A stretch of 64,000 nucleotides of DNA. Origin: WHTK01 sp963711035. GTDB lineage: Bacteria > Chloroflexota > Dehalococcoidia > DSTF01 > WHTK01. This document shows, in pieces, positions 32,130-41,390 of the stretch. The stretch covers positions 62,001-126,000 of the forward strand of contig CAVQCN010000005.1 in the NCBI GenBank assembly GCA_963711035.1, read 5' to 3'. The notes under the pieces are model-generated. The model was not told where the DNA came from and did no database searches. It worked only from the letters and a program-made list of their open reading frames with translations. How positions within the stretch are numbered: the stretch's first letter is position 1; each line of letters begins with the position of its first letter. The translations under genes were made by a program, and so were the position numbers.

Positions 32130-33530
32130 TTGGAAAACCTCCCTTCGGCTCAAGAACCGTCCCTCGTCTCGTCGCTCCTGGCGCGACCGGCGGCGACGTT
32201 CGTGCCGCGCCGCGTCATGCGCCTGGCGCAGATCTTCGTCGGCATCGAGGCGTCGAGCGGCATCGTCCTGCTCGTCGCCGCGATCGTCGCGCTGATTTGG
32301 GCCAACTCACCGTGGAAGGGCGACTACTTCAGCCTGCTGCACACCGAGCTCGCCCTCGACCTCGGCTTCATCGACGTCAGCGAGAGCCTGCAGCACGGCA
32401 TCAACGACGGCCTCATGACGATCTTCTTCTTCCTCATGGGCCTCGAGATCAAACGCGAGATGGTGCACGGCGAGCTGTCCAGCGTGCGCCGCGCCCTCCT
32501 GCCCGCGACCGCGGCGCTGGGCGGCATGATCGCGCCCGCCGTCATCTACTCGATCGCCAACTGGAACGGCGCGGCGGCGCACGGCTGGGGCATCCCCATG
32601 GCGACGGACATCGCTTTCGCCCTCGGCGTGCTGTCGCTGCTGGGGCCGCGCATCCCGTTCAGCGTGAAGATCTTCCTGCTCGGCCTCGCCATCGCCGACG
32701 ACATCGGCGCCATTCTCGTCATCGCCATCTTCTACACCGCCAACCTTGACCTGGTCGCGCTGGGGATCGCGGCGCTGATATTAGGCGGCATCTTCATCAT
32801 GAACCGCAGCGGCGTGCGCAACATCACCGTCTACGTCGCCGCCGGCACCTGCCTCTGGCTCGCCGTGTTCGAGTCAGGCATCCACGCAACGCTGGCCGGC
32901 GTGGCGCTGGGCCTGCTGACGCCCGCCAGCTACTTCTACGACCCGCGCAACTTCGCCGACACGGCGCAGAGCCTGGTCGAGCGCTACCGGCGGGCCAGGG
33001 AGCTGAACAACCCGGAGGAGCAGCAGGGCATCCTCGCCCAGCTCGAGGACCTGAGCCAGGGCACGGAGTCGCCGCTGGAGCGGCTGGAACGCACGCTGCT
33101 GCCGTGGTCCAGCTTCTTCATCGTGCCGCTGTTCGCGCTGGCCAACGCCGGCGTGACCATCTCCGGCGACGTGGCCAACCGCGCCGTCGAGAGTCCGGTA
33201 TCGCACGGCGTGGCGCTGGGCCTGTTCCTCGGCAAGCCGCTCGGCATCATGCTGTTCACGTTCCTCGCGGTGAAGCTCCGCCTCTGCGAGATGCCGACGG
33301 GCGCCAACTGGAAGCAGATCCTTGGCGTCGGCATGCTGGGCGGCGTCGGCTTCACGGTCTCGTTGCTGGTCACGGACCTTGCCTTCCGCACCGAGCTGTT
33401 CGGCGAAGAGGCGAAGCTGGGCGTGCTCTGTGCCTCGGCGGTCGCGGGAGTCGTCGGATTCCTCTACCTGCGCTTCACCAACAGCCGTCCGGCAGCACAG
33501 CCGGAACCGGCACGCGCGCATGCGGTCTGA
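32130..33530 (+). CDS. nhaA: Na+/H+ antiporter NhaA
   Basis: 466 aa from a TTG at 32130, eight bases after AGGAGG; an upstream TTG at 32112 precedes that ribosome site. About 12 membrane helices. GWGIPMATDIAFALGVL and LAIADDIGAILVIAIF contain the Asp residues that bind sodium and protons. An extra polar stretch (~290-325, rich in Glu/Leu) splits the C-terminal half, as in other NhaA proteins of similar length. It exchanges sodium for protons across the cytoplasmic membrane. Follows the tRNA-flanked island. Confidence 0.95.
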   Translation: MENLPSAQEPSLVSSLLARPAATFVPRRVMRLAQIFVGIEASSGIVLLVAAIVALIWANSPWKGDYFSLLHTELALDLGFIDVSESLQHGINDGLMTIFFFLMGLEIKREMVHGELSSVRRALLPATAALGGMIAPAVIYSIANWNGAAAHGWGIPMATDIAFALGVLSLLGPRIPFSVKIFLLGLAIADDIGAILVIAIFYTANLDLVALGIAALILGGIFIMNRSGVRNITVYVAAGTCLWLAVFESGIHATLAGVALGLLTPASYFYDPRNFADTAQSLVERYRRARELNNPEEQQGILAQLEDLSQGTESPLERLERTLLPWSSFFIVPLFALANAGVTISGDVANRAVESPVSHGVALGLFLGKPLGIMLFTFLAVKLRLCEMPTGANWKQILGVGMLGGVGFTVSLLVTDLAFRTELFGEEAKLGVLCASAVAGVVGFLYLRFTNSRPAAQPEPARAHAV

Positions 33531-33548
33531 CGGCGCCGTTATCGGTGA

Positions 33549-33803
33549 CTAGAGGGCGAGAAGTAGCGGCCAGCCGAGGCCGAAGGCTACCAGGACGGCA
33601 ACGACTGGCACCATCCGAATGCTACGCAGGAGCACCGGCGAGGCGAGCAGCATCGCCGCTCCGAGAACGATGAGGGCGAAACCAACGCCTGTGAAGGCCG
33701 CCAGCCACCCTCCGACTATGAAGAGCGGCCCGAAGACCAGCGCAAACATGCCCATCGTGTGCCAGTCGCTTGCGGTCATCGTTGCCTTTCCGAACGACAT
33801 CAT
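33549..33803 (-). CDS. Small three-helix membrane protein
   Basis: 84 aa. Helices near residues 17-38, 40-58 and 64-83, with little between them. Its start overlaps the comM stop, so it is probably translated from the same message. No family recognised. Confidence 0.6.
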   Translation of the reverse strand: MMSFGKATMTASDWHTMGMFALVFGPLFIVGGWLAAFTGVGFALIVLGAAMLLASPVLLRSIRMVPVVAVLVAFGLGWPLLLAL

Positions 33804-35329
33804 ACCGCCCGGCTGCGCTGACGGTACTGCACCGCCTCCGCGACGTGCACCGAGCTCATCGTCTCGGCGCCGGCCAGGTCGGCGATGGTGCGCGCCACCT
33901 TGAGGATACGGTGGAAGGCGCGCGCCGACAGCGACAGCTGGGTCGTCGCCATCTGCAGGAAGGCCCGCGCTCCGTCATCGATGCGTGACTGGCAGAACTC
34001 GCGCACGTCGGCCGGCGACATGTCGGCGTTGGCCACGGCGGCGCGGTCCTCGAAGCGCTCCAGCTGCAGACGTCGCGCCGCGTCCACCCGCTCCCGCACC
34101 GTCGAGGACGATTCGGCCGGCGCCAGCGAAGACAGCTTGTCGAACTCGATGCGCGGCACCTCGACGAAGATGTCGATGCGGTCCAGCAGCGGCCCCGAGA
34201 TGCGGCGCTGGTAGCGCGACACCGCGGACTCGGAGCAGCTGCACGCCTTTACAGGATCGCCGTAGTTGCCGCACGGGCACGGGTTCATAGCGGCGACCAG
34301 CATGAAGTTCGCCGGGTAGGTCACGGAGCCCTGGGCGCGGCTTATCGTCACCTGGTGGTCCTCGAGCGGCTGGCGCAACACCTCGAGGGTCTGCTGGCCG
34401 AACTCCGGCAGCTCGTCGAGAAACAGGACGCCGCGATGCGCCAGGCTGATCTCGCCGGGCCGCGGGTTGCGTCCCCCACCGACGAGCCCTGCCTGCGAGA
34501 TCGTGTGGTGCGGCGCGCGGAAGGGCCGCTGGCTGATCAGCGGCGTCGTGCGCGGCAGCAGCCCCGCGACGCTGTAGATGCGCGTCACGATCATCGCCTC
34601 GTCCGACGACATGTCGGGCAGGATCGAGGGCAGCGCGCGGGCCAGCAGCGTCTTGCCGGCGCCAGCGGGCCCGACCATCAGCACGTTATGTCCACCAGAA
34701 GCCGCCACTTCCAGCGCCCTCTTGACGTGCTCCTGGCCGCGCACCTCCGCGAAGTCGGTGCCTTCGAAGAGCAGCGGCTGCGCCGTCACGGCCTCGCTGC
34801 GCACGAATGGCTCGAGCTCGACGTCGCCGCGCAGGTGGCCTACCAGCGCCGCGAAGGTCTCGACCGCGAAGACGCGCACGCCCTCCACGAGCGAAGCCTC
34901 GCGAGCGCCTTCCGCCGGGACGTAGACGTCTGTCAGGCCGCGGTCGCGCGCCAGCGTCACCATCGGCAGGATGCCGTGCGTGGCGCGCAGGCGCCCGTCC
35001 AGCGACAGCTCGCCCAGGAAGAGGCTGTGGGACGTGTCCGCCAGCACCTCCTCCGCCGCCAGGACGATGCCAATGGCGATGGGCAGGTCAAAGCTGGGCC
35101 CCTCCTTGCGCACGTCGGCCGGCGCCAGGTTTACGGTGATGCGGCGCATCGGGTAGACGCAGCCAGAGTTGCGAATGGCGGAGCGGACGCGCTCGCCGGC
35201 CTCCTGCACCGCCTTGTCCGGCAGCCCGACGATCAGCAGCTTGGGCAGGCCGGAGGCAATATCGACCTCGACCTCTATCAGCTCACCCTCGAGGCCCACG
35301 ACGGCGCCGGAGAACACTTTCGCAAGCAT
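33800..35329 (-). CDS. comM: YifB/ComM family Mg-chelatase-like AAA+ ATPase
   Basis: 509 aa, normal length. Lon-like N-terminal domain (SGLPKLLIVGLPDKAVQEA), Walker A GPAGAGKT, Walker B VLFLDELPEF, and a Cys cluster CPCGNYGDPVKACSCS typical of the family. ComM is a branch-migration helicase in natural transformation. Promoter: TATAAT, six bases, then the ATG, a textbook leaderless start. Divergent from the MFS gene. Confidence 0.93.
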   Translation of the reverse strand: MLAKVFSGAVVGLEGELIEVEVDIASGLPKLLIVGLPDKAVQEAGERVRSAIRNSGCVYPMRRITVNLAPADVRKEGPSFDLPIAIGIVLAAEEVLADTSHSLFLGELSLDGRLRATHGILPMVTLARDRGLTDVYVPAEGAREASLVEGVRVFAVETFAALVGHLRGDVELEPFVRSEAVTAQPLLFEGTDFAEVRGQEHVKRALEVAASGGHNVLMVGPAGAGKTLLARALPSILPDMSSDEAMIVTRIYSVAGLLPRTTPLISQRPFRAPHHTISQAGLVGGGRNPRPGEISLAHRGVLFLDELPEFGQQTLEVLRQPLEDHQVTISRAQGSVTYPANFMLVAAMNPCPCGNYGDPVKACSCSESAVSRYQRRISGPLLDRIDIFVEVPRIEFDKLSSLAPAESSSTVRERVDAARRLQLERFEDRAAVANADMSPADVREFCQSRIDDGARAFLQMATTQLSLSARAFHRILKVARTIADLAGAETMSSVHVAEAVQYRQRSRAV

Positions 35330-35335
35330 GTTCGC

Positions 35336-35341
35336 ATTATA
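35336..35341 (-). promoter_or_regulatory. -10 box for leaderless comM
   Basis: A perfect TATAAT on the minus strand is spaced six bases from the comM ATG, so the transcript should start at the start codon. Confidence 0.65.
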
Positions 35342-35440
35342 GGGCGGAAGCGAAGCGACGCAAGTAGGCGCGGTGCCTTATTTCCGACCGCGCAGATTTG
35401 ACACTCAGGATGTGGCTGCTTACGGTGCGTCCACCGAGAC

Positions 35441-36841
35441 ATGCCTGAAAGCGTTACCGAATCCGAACCGGACCCTCTGACCGGCCCTGGTACGGAAGCC
35501 GATACAGAGGACGACACCATCGCCACACAACAGGAACGGAAGGACGGCGCACCGTCGCCCGAGGCGCCGGAAGCGACCTTTGGCGCCGGCATTCGTCTCC
35601 TGCACTCATTCCAATTCCGCGACTTCCGCTGGCTCTGGCTGGGCAACACGTTCTCGGGCGCCTCGACCTGGATCCAGCAGACCACGATGGGCTGGCTGGT
35701 CTACGACCTGACCGGCTCGGGCGCCATCCTCGGCGCGATCAACAGCCTCGGGAACCTGCCCTCGCTCGCCACCGCCCCGCTCGCGGGCGTGGCCGCCGAC
35801 CGCTACAGCCGCAACTCCGTCGTCGCAGTGAGCCAGGCGCTGGCGCTGCTCAACGCGATGTTCATCGCCATCGTGATCCTGCTCGGCGTCCTGCACGTCT
35901 GGTACCTGTTCGTGTTCGCGATCGTCGCCGGCAGCCTCAATGCCATCAACATGCCGGCGCGCCAGGCGATCGTGCCGGACGTGGTGCCGCGAGAGGTCGT
36001 CCCGAACGCCATCGCCCTGAACAACACGGCGATGAACGTCACGCGCACCCTCGGGCCGCTCGTTGCCGGCGCCCTGATTGTCGCCTTTGGGCCGGCCGAG
36101 AACTTCATGCTGCAGGCGCTCGCCTATCTCGGCGTGGTAGTGGCGATTCTGAACGTCCGCAGGATCCCGCCACCTCTTTCGAGCCAGGGCCGCTCGTTCA
36201 GGCGCGACCTCAAGGAAGGCTATCGCTGGGCGCTCACCAACCCGGACGCGCGGCTCCTGCTGCTCATGATGGTGCTCTACCCGACCTTCGTCATCCCGGT
36301 ACACCTGGCGCTCATGCCGATCTTCGCCGAAGACGTCTTCCACACCGATGCGGGAGGCCTGGGCTTGCTTCTGGGGTCGCTGGGTGTCGGCGGCTTCTTC
36401 GGCGCCGTCCTCGCCGCCGCGCTCAACCAGGTGGACCGGCGAGGCCTGCTTCAGTTGGCGGGGCTCTTCGTCGTCTCCGGCTTCCTGGTGCTGTTCGGCG
36501 TCATCGGCGGGCTCACCGGCAACCTGTGGATCGGCGTCGGGCTGCTCGTGCTTTCGGGCACGGGGGGTTCACTCTTTCTGACGACGAACCAGACCGTGCT
36601 CCAGCTGCTCGCGCCGGCCCATCTCCGGGGACGCGTCACCGGCCTGCTCAACATCAACCCGATCTGCCAGTCGGTCGGCGTCATCGTCACCGGTACCGCG
36701 GCCGACTTCTTCGGCGCGGCGACGATGGCTGCAATCAGCGGCGGCATCATGTTCAGCATCGGTCTGGCCGTGCTGATCTTCTCGCCGCGAGAGCGCAACC
36801 TGCGGCTGAGCCGCCTCGGCCACGAGGTGGCGCATAGCTGA
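35441..36841 (+). CDS. MFS transporter, MFS_3 (EntS-like) type
   Basis: 466 aa. The first ~55 residues are acidic and disordered. Then FQFRDFRWLWLGNTFSGASTW, GAILGAINSLGNLPSLATAPLAGVAADRYSRN and NMPARQAIVPDVVPREVVPNAIALNN mark the 12-helix exporter subfamily that includes enterobactin and drug exporters. Conserved late segment FLTTNQTVLQLLAPAHLRGRV. Substrate unknown. Confidence 0.9.
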   Translation: MPESVTESEPDPLTGPGTEADTEDDTIATQQERKDGAPSPEAPEATFGAGIRLLHSFQFRDFRWLWLGNTFSGASTWIQQTTMGWLVYDLTGSGAILGAINSLGNLPSLATAPLAGVAADRYSRNSVVAVSQALALLNAMFIAIVILLGVLHVWYLFVFAIVAGSLNAINMPARQAIVPDVVPREVVPNAIALNNTAMNVTRTLGPLVAGALIVAFGPAENFMLQALAYLGVVVAILNVRRIPPPLSSQGRSFRRDLKEGYRWALTNPDARLLLLMMVLYPTFVIPVHLALMPIFAEDVFHTDAGGLGLLLGSLGVGGFFGAVLAAALNQVDRRGLLQLAGLFVVSGFLVLFGVIGGLTGNLWIGVGLLVLSGTGGSLFLTTNQTVLQLLAPAHLRGRVTGLLNINPICQSVGVIVTGTAADFFGAATMAAISGGIMFSIGLAVLIFSPRERNLRLSRLGHEVAHS

Positions 36842-36847
36842 GGAACG

Positions 36848-37372
36848 CTAGGTGCTTGCCCGATTGCCCTCTTGCCCGATTGCCCCGTCGACGGGGCAGC
36901 CCTCGACGACGGCCTGAGCGCGGATCAGCAGCGTCCAGCCTAGCAGCGCCACGGACGCGAGACCGATGAACAGCTGGCTCGACCCGAAGGCGTTCAGTGC
37001 GCCCGTCGTGCCGAGAAGCCCGACCGCCACCTTGTTGCAGATCGGGCATCCGACGGCGATGAAGGAGAGGAAGCCGCCGCTCGCCGCCTTGCCCTCGTCC
37101 ATCATTGGCGCGAGGGCGTAGGTGCCGATAATCAGCCCGCCCAGCACCGCCGTGATCGCCCAGAAGACGTAGTCCTGCTCTCGCGCCGCGAGCTGCCGCC
37201 CGAACACGGGGTTGTCGATCAGCGCCGCGCCGAGGCCCACGACGAGCAGCGTCCCGATGCCGCCCGCGACGGCCGCCGCCCAGCCTCGCCGCCCGAACAG
37301 ACGTAGCGCCGTCCCCAGCGAGACAAGCTGGCGCCGTGGGCTGGTCATGAGGACGCGCGTGGCGGTGGTCAT
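36848..37372 (-). CDS. Four-helix membrane protein with a buried CxxC
   Basis: 174 aa from the ATG at 37370-37372, whose TACCCT box six bases upstream suggests a leaderless transcript. Helices near 29-49, 65-84, 103-125 and 132-152. The motif FIAVGCPICNKVAVGLLG puts a CPIC pair at the end of a membrane helix, reminiscent of thiol-disulfide membrane proteins. No family assigned. Convergent with the MFS gene, 6 bases apart. Confidence 0.65.
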   Translation of the reverse strand: MTTATRVLMTSPRRQLVSLGTALRLFGRRGWAAAVAGGIGTLLVVGLGAALIDNPVFGRQLAAREQDYVFWAITAVLGGLIIGTYALAPMMDEGKAASGGFLSFIAVGCPICNKVAVGLLGTTGALNAFGSSQLFIGLASVALLGWTLLIRAQAVVEGCPVDGAIGQEGNRAST

Positions 37373-37460
37373 GACGCTAGGGTAGCAGGAATCCCCGGCC
37401 GCCCTCGACCACGGCCGCCGATCGCGATAGGTTGGTGGGCAGTGGAAGCGAGGTGCCCGC

Positions 37461-37874
37461 ATGAGTAGCTCTGTCGAGTGGCTGATCCTGGCCGACGGCG
37501 CCCAGGTAATGGGCAACAAGCTATACGTGATGGGCGGCGGCTGGGACGTACTCAGCGTCAACCGCCCATTCCCTATCGTCCAGCACTTCGCCGTCGCCGT
37601 GTCCTTCCTCGTTCCGTGGACCGATACGAACCGGCGTCAGGCCATGGAGATTGAGCTCATGACCGAAGACGGCGCGTCGATGGCCAAGATCGCCGGCCAC
37701 TTCGAGGCCGGACGGCCGCCGAACCTGCCCGCCGGCAGCGACCAGCGCACCCAGATAGCCGCGGAGTTCAATCTCGAGATCAAGGGACCGGGCGTGTACG
37801 TCGTCGTGGCGAGGATCGAGGGCAAGGAGACGCGCCGGACGGCGTTCCGCGTCGTCAGCGCCGCGCAGCAGTAG
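37461..37874 (+). CDS. DUF6941-like protein
   Basis: 137 aa. SVEWLILADGAQVMGNKLYVMGGGWDVL and a beta-rich remainder match my memory of DUF6941, a small beta-sandwich family in Chloroflexi and Actinobacteria. No catalytic residues evident. 28 bases before the cupin gene, probably co-transcribed. Confidence 0.75.
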   Translation: MSSSVEWLILADGAQVMGNKLYVMGGGWDVLSVNRPFPIVQHFAVAVSFLVPWTDTNRRQAMEIELMTEDGASMAKIAGHFEAGRPPNLPAGSDQRTQIAAEFNLEIKGPGVYVVVARIEGKETRRTAFRVVSAAQQ

Positions 37875-37902
37875 AATCCGGGAGCGAGGAGGGATCGCCG
37901 CC

Positions 37903-38340
37903 ATGACCAACGACAAGGCCGCCGAGCCGATGATTCTGCACCCGGACCAGATCGAGCTGATCGACCGCGGCACCGGCGTGAAGACGACGCCGCTGGTCGG
38001 CAAGTGGAACGCCAGCGCCAACCACCTCACGTCCGGCATGACCGCCTTCGAGCCCGGCACCGGCATCGCCGTGCACAGCCACAACGTCGAGGAGACGGTC
38101 ATGGTCCTCGAAGGCGAGGCGACGGTCGTCATCGACGGCGTCGAGCACGACGTCACGGCAGGCGACGTGACCTGGATCCCGGCCGATATGCCGCACTTCT
38201 TCCGCAACCGCGGCAGCGGCCAGATGCGCATCTACTGGGTGTACGCCAGCCGCGACGTCACGCGCACCCTGACCGAGACGGGCGTCACCATCGAGCACCT
38301 CTCGGAGGCGGACCGTCAGGTAGGCACACGCACGTCATAG
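37903..38340 (+). CDS. Cupin-domain protein
   Basis: 145 aa. The metal set of a cupin is complete: His58 and His60 in AVHSHNVEETVMVLEG with Glu64, and His98 in IPADMPHFF. Single conserved barrel. Cupins of this size can be enzymes (isomerases, dioxygenases) or sensors. No substrate clue. Preceded by a GAGGAGG site. Confidence 0.88.
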   Translation: MTNDKAAEPMILHPDQIELIDRGTGVKTTPLVGKWNASANHLTSGMTAFEPGTGIAVHSHNVEETVMVLEGEATVVIDGVEHDVTAGDVTWIPADMPHFFRNRGSGQMRIYWVYASRDVTRTLTETGVTIEHLSEADRQVGTRTS

Positions 38341-38379
38341 CCCAACAGCCACCTGGGCCTCCTATCGGTCCGTAGTTAA

Positions 38380-38460
38380 TCGACGCGCGTCAGGCGGTCC
38401 CAAGCGCGCTTCTGCGGGTAACCGGTCCCCGCGTGGTACTGCGCGGGGATGCTAATCCCC
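38380..38460 (-). repeat. Stop-linked-type hairpin repeat (copy G, not at a gene end)
   Basis: Minus strand: GGGGAT-TAGC-ATCCCC (38460-38445), then GCGCAGTACCACGCGGGG and, further on, GGGACCGCC. Same element as copies B-F and H, but no minus-strand gene ends here. The bases before it still read TA-G, as if a stop codon had been there. Confidence 0.6.
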
Positions 38461-38472
38461 TATACTGCAAGC

Positions 38473-38632
38473 AACCGAAGGGGAGTAGTCCCCAACGCGT
38501 CCATCGACATGCTTTCTCGCGAGAGAACGGTGGCGCGGCTTCACCAGAAGCGGACGAGACTTTCGGCCAGCACACGATGTCGCAGTGTGCCGGCCGCGTC
38601 TCGGGCAGCCGGCACCAGGGGGAGACCAGGTG
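38473..38632 (+). promoter_or_regulatory. yybP-ykoY (manganese) riboswitch
   Basis: The two conserved loops are present in order: GGGGAGTAG at 38480-38488 and GAGACC at 38622-38627. TCGACATGC at ~38503-38511 resembles a further conserved stretch. The downstream gene is a UPF0016 transporter, the classic target of this riboswitch. The ribosome site AGGGGGAGACC overlaps the 3' loop strand, so control is probably at translation. The interval is ~160 nt, allowing a variable middle helix. Confidence 0.8.
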
Positions 38633-39208
38633 TCGGCGTTTTTGATCTCGTTCTCGCTCATCTTCTTCGCTGAGCTCGGCGACAAGTCGCAGCTCGTGGC
38701 ACTGTGGTTTGCGACGCGCTACCGCTGGTGGCTCGTCATCCTCGGCGTCAGCATCGCGACGCTCGTCGTGCACCTGGGGTCGACCGCGATCGGTGCCACG
38801 GTAGCCGACCTGCTGCCCGAAGCGGCGTTGCTTGCCATCGTCGGCCTGTCGTTTTTCGTCTTCGCCTGGTGGGGGCTGCGCGGCGACAGCCTGGACGACG
38901 AAGCGCCACCACCGGGCGCGAGCCGCATCGGCGCGCTGGGCCTGATCACAACCGCGTTCTTCCTCAGCGAGCTCGGTGACAAGACGCAGCTCGCCACGAT
39001 CACGATCGCCAGCGACCATCACCAGTTCGTCGGCGTCTGGCTGGGCTCGACGGCCGGCATGGTCCTAGCCGACGCGCTGGCGATCGTGGTCGGTGTCGTC
39101 GCGGGCAAGCACATCCCGCTGCGCACCACGTCGATCGTCGCGGCGCTGCTGTTCGCGGCCTTCGGCGTCTTCGCACTCGTCCGGGCGGCGTTGCTGGTCG
39201 TGAGCTGA
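38630..39208 (+). CDS. UPF0016/TMEM165-GDT1 family transporter, probable Mn2+ exporter
   Basis: 192 aa from a GTG at 38630 (VSAFLISFSLIFFAELGDKS). The two family signatures are AELGDKSQL (~14-22) and SELGDKTQL (~113-121), each in an antiparallel three-helix repeat. Family members move Mn2+ or Ca2+ out of the cytosol. The Mn2+ riboswitch in front supports manganese export. Longer upstream starts lie inside the riboswitch and are rejected. Confidence 0.92.
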   Translation: MSAFLISFSLIFFAELGDKSQLVALWFATRYRWWLVILGVSIATLVVHLGSTAIGATVADLLPEAALLAIVGLSFFVFAWWGLRGDSLDDEAPPPGASRIGALGLITTAFFLSELGDKTQLATITIASDHHQFVGVWLGSTAGMVLADALAIVVGVVAGKHIPLRTTSIVAALLFAAFGVFALVRAALLVVS

Positions 39209-39262
39209 CAGCCGGCCCCGCCGGTAGCCCGCGCTGCGGCCCGCACACCTACAATGGCGCGC

Positions 39263-40561
39263 ATGCATTCTGCGGCCCAGCCGAAGCGCTTCTACGGCTG
39301 GGTAATCGTCGCCGCCGCTTTTCTGATGAACGCATCCTCGTCGCCTACGAACGCGGTGGCGTTCTCGTTCTTCGTCGCGCCCATGACGGACGACCTCGGC
39401 TGGAGCCGCGGCGAGATGGCGCTGGCACTGACCTTCCGTCTCGCCATCGCCGGGCTGACGGCGCCGTTCATCGGCGTGCTCGTCGACCGCATCGGCACGC
39501 GAGCCCTGGGCGCGGCAGCGGGACTGCTGGCGGGCCTGCCGTTGCTAGCGGTGGCCTTCATCCACGACCTGTGGGTCTTCTACCTCCTCTTCGCGATCTC
39601 CGGTGCCAGCGGCTTCGGTGGGCCGGGTGGCCAGCTGCTGACGACGGTGCCGGTAGCGAAATGGTTCCACGCCAAGCGCGGCCGAGCCCTGGCCATTGCC
39701 TCCGTCGGCCTGCCGTTGGGCGCTGCCATCTACATCCCGGTCATCCAGACGCTGATCGACGGCCTGGGCTGGCGCAGCGCCTGGTTCATCTCCGGCGTCT
39801 TCGTCGTCGCTCTCGCCGTGCCCATCAGCCTGCTGTTCATGCGCAAAGACCCGGAGTCGATGGGCCTCAGGCCGGACGGCGTCGAGGAAGAGCCGCCTTC
39901 GCTTCGCTCGGACCTGCCACAACTGACGCGGCCGCTGGAGGAGGATTGGACCCTGGGCGAGGTGCTACGGAACGGCGCCTTCTGGCGGGCCATGGGCTGG
40001 ATCGCGCTGACCGGCGTCGTCATCCAGGGCTGCCTCATCTACCGCACGTCATACTGGGAGGACATCGGCATCTCTTCCGGCATCGTTGCCGCCGGCACGA
40101 CGCTCGACCCGCTGACCGTCGTCTTCTCCGGCCTCTTCTTTGGCTTCCTGGCGGAGCGCGTCGCCGTGCGCTACCTGGGCTTCATCGGCATGTGCGGCGT
40201 CGCCTGCTCGATGCTGCCGTTGCTGCTGGCGCAGAACAGCCCGATCCCGCTGTTCGCGCACAACCTGACCTGGGGTGCCTTCATGGGTGCCAACCTGACG
40301 ACCAACAACGTCATCTGGCCCGACTACTTCGGGCGCCGCAACCTGGGTACGATCCGAGGCTTCGTCTTCCCGGTCGCCGTCGGCACCGCGGCGCTCAGCC
40401 CGCTGTTTTTCGCGCTGCTCGCCAGCGTAATCTCGCCGTTCCGCTACGTCTGGATCGTGCCGTTGATCTTCTTCGCGACGTCCGGCCTGCTGCTGCTCAG
40501 CGCCCGGCCGCCGCGCCTGCGACGCAACGAGCCCGCATCCGTCCCGGCCGAAACGGGCTAG
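39263..40561 (+). CDS. MFS transporter, monocarboxylate/oxalate-formate type
   Basis: 432 aa. The ATG at 39263 is preferred because the earlier in-frame ATG at 39254 overlaps a TACAAT box (39250-39255), which would start the message at or just before 39263. RFYGWVIVAAAFLMNASSS, LGWSRGEMALALTFR and VDRIGTRALGAAAGLLAG are typical of MFS monocarboxylate transporters. Twelve helices with a polar mid-loop (~190-230). It probably takes up an organic acid. Confidence 0.88.
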   Translation: MHSAAQPKRFYGWVIVAAAFLMNASSSPTNAVAFSFFVAPMTDDLGWSRGEMALALTFRLAIAGLTAPFIGVLVDRIGTRALGAAAGLLAGLPLLAVAFIHDLWVFYLLFAISGASGFGGPGGQLLTTVPVAKWFHAKRGRALAIASVGLPLGAAIYIPVIQTLIDGLGWRSAWFISGVFVVALAVPISLLFMRKDPESMGLRPDGVEEEPPSLRSDLPQLTRPLEEDWTLGEVLRNGAFWRAMGWIALTGVVIQGCLIYRTSYWEDIGISSGIVAAGTTLDPLTVVFSGLFFGFLAERVAVRYLGFIGMCGVACSMLPLLLAQNSPIPLFAHNLTWGAFMGANLTTNNVIWPDYFGRRNLGTIRGFVFPVAVGTAALSPLFFALLASVISPFRYVWIVPLIFFATSGLLLLSARPPRLRRNEPASVPAETG

Positions 40562-40576
40562 ACGGCTGCCGATCTC

Positions 40577-40655
40577 GTCGACGGTAGTCGGTCGGTTCCT
40601 GACACCGCTACGACAGAAGACAACCTCCCGCGCAGCACGCTGCCATGCCAATGGC
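40577..40655 (-). repeat. Stop-linked hairpin repeat (copy H)
   Basis: Minus strand, directly after the ABC permease TAG: GCCAT-TGGC-ATGGC, a perfect stem, then AGCGTGCTGCGCGGGAGG and an AACCGACCGAC end box. Sits between convergent genes. Confidence 0.65.
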
Positions 40656-41390
40656 CTAGGACGGCTCGCGCACCTCGACCTCTTGCAGACGGCGGTTCGC
40701 CCAGACGACGACGATGACCGTCACGATGGCCATCAGGATCGCCGCCGTGAGGCCGCCTACGTAGGCGTTGTAGAAGTCCGGGTTGATGTGGCCGATGCCG
40801 TCGGCGATGCCAAGCGTGTAGTGACGGATACTCAGATAGCGCAGGCCCTGGAAGATTCCGGTCAGCACGCCCTCCCAGATGAAGACGTAAACAAGGCCCG
40901 AGATCAGCGCCCGGCTGGTCAGCAGGCTGAGGAGCACGAAGAAGGCGCTATAGGCCAATGAGCCGAGTAGCACCGCAATCGTGAAGCCAATCACCACAGA
41001 CGTGACGCCATGAAAGCCGATGGCGCCGCCGACCAGCGTGGCGATGCCGCAGTAGCCGCTCGTCACCAGCCACGCAGCGGCGATTTTGGGCATGAGGATC
41101 TGCCAGCGGGCGATAGGCTTCGTCAGCAGGTGGACGATGGTGCCGTCCTCCAGCTCGTCGCCGAGCACAGAGGTGCCCTGGAACAACGCGGTCAGTGGCA
41201 GAACCGTCGTCACGATGAGATTGACCATGATCATGCGCGTGGCGAGGCGCTCCGGGTCCTCTCCGGCCGGGTGGCTGAAGCGCAGGATCACGGCGATGAG
41301 TACGGGCAGCAGGGCCAGGCCCAGGAAGAGCAGGCTGCTCTTGCGTACGATGAGTTGACGCAGCGTCAGACTGAAGACGAACCCAATCAT
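40656..41390 (-). CDS. ABC-2 permease (last gene of four-gene ABC operon)
   Basis: 244 aa, six helices, starting IGFVFSLTLRQLIVRKSSLL. The segment GTSVLGDELEDGTIVHLLTKPIARWQILM is typical of the ABC-2 exporter fold (domain before the second helix). Overlaps the ATPase gene upstream by four bases. It ends in hairpin repeat copy H. Confidence 0.88.
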   Translation of the reverse strand: MIGFVFSLTLRQLIVRKSSLLFLGLALLPVLIAVILRFSHPAGEDPERLATRMIMVNLIVTTVLPLTALFQGTSVLGDELEDGTIVHLLTKPIARWQILMPKIAAAWLVTSGYCGIATLVGGAIGFHGVTSVVIGFTIAVLLGSLAYSAFFVLLSLLTSRALISGLVYVFIWEGVLTGIFQGLRYLSIRHYTLGIADGIGHINPDFYNAYVGGLTAAILMAIVTVIVVVWANRRLQEVEVREPS

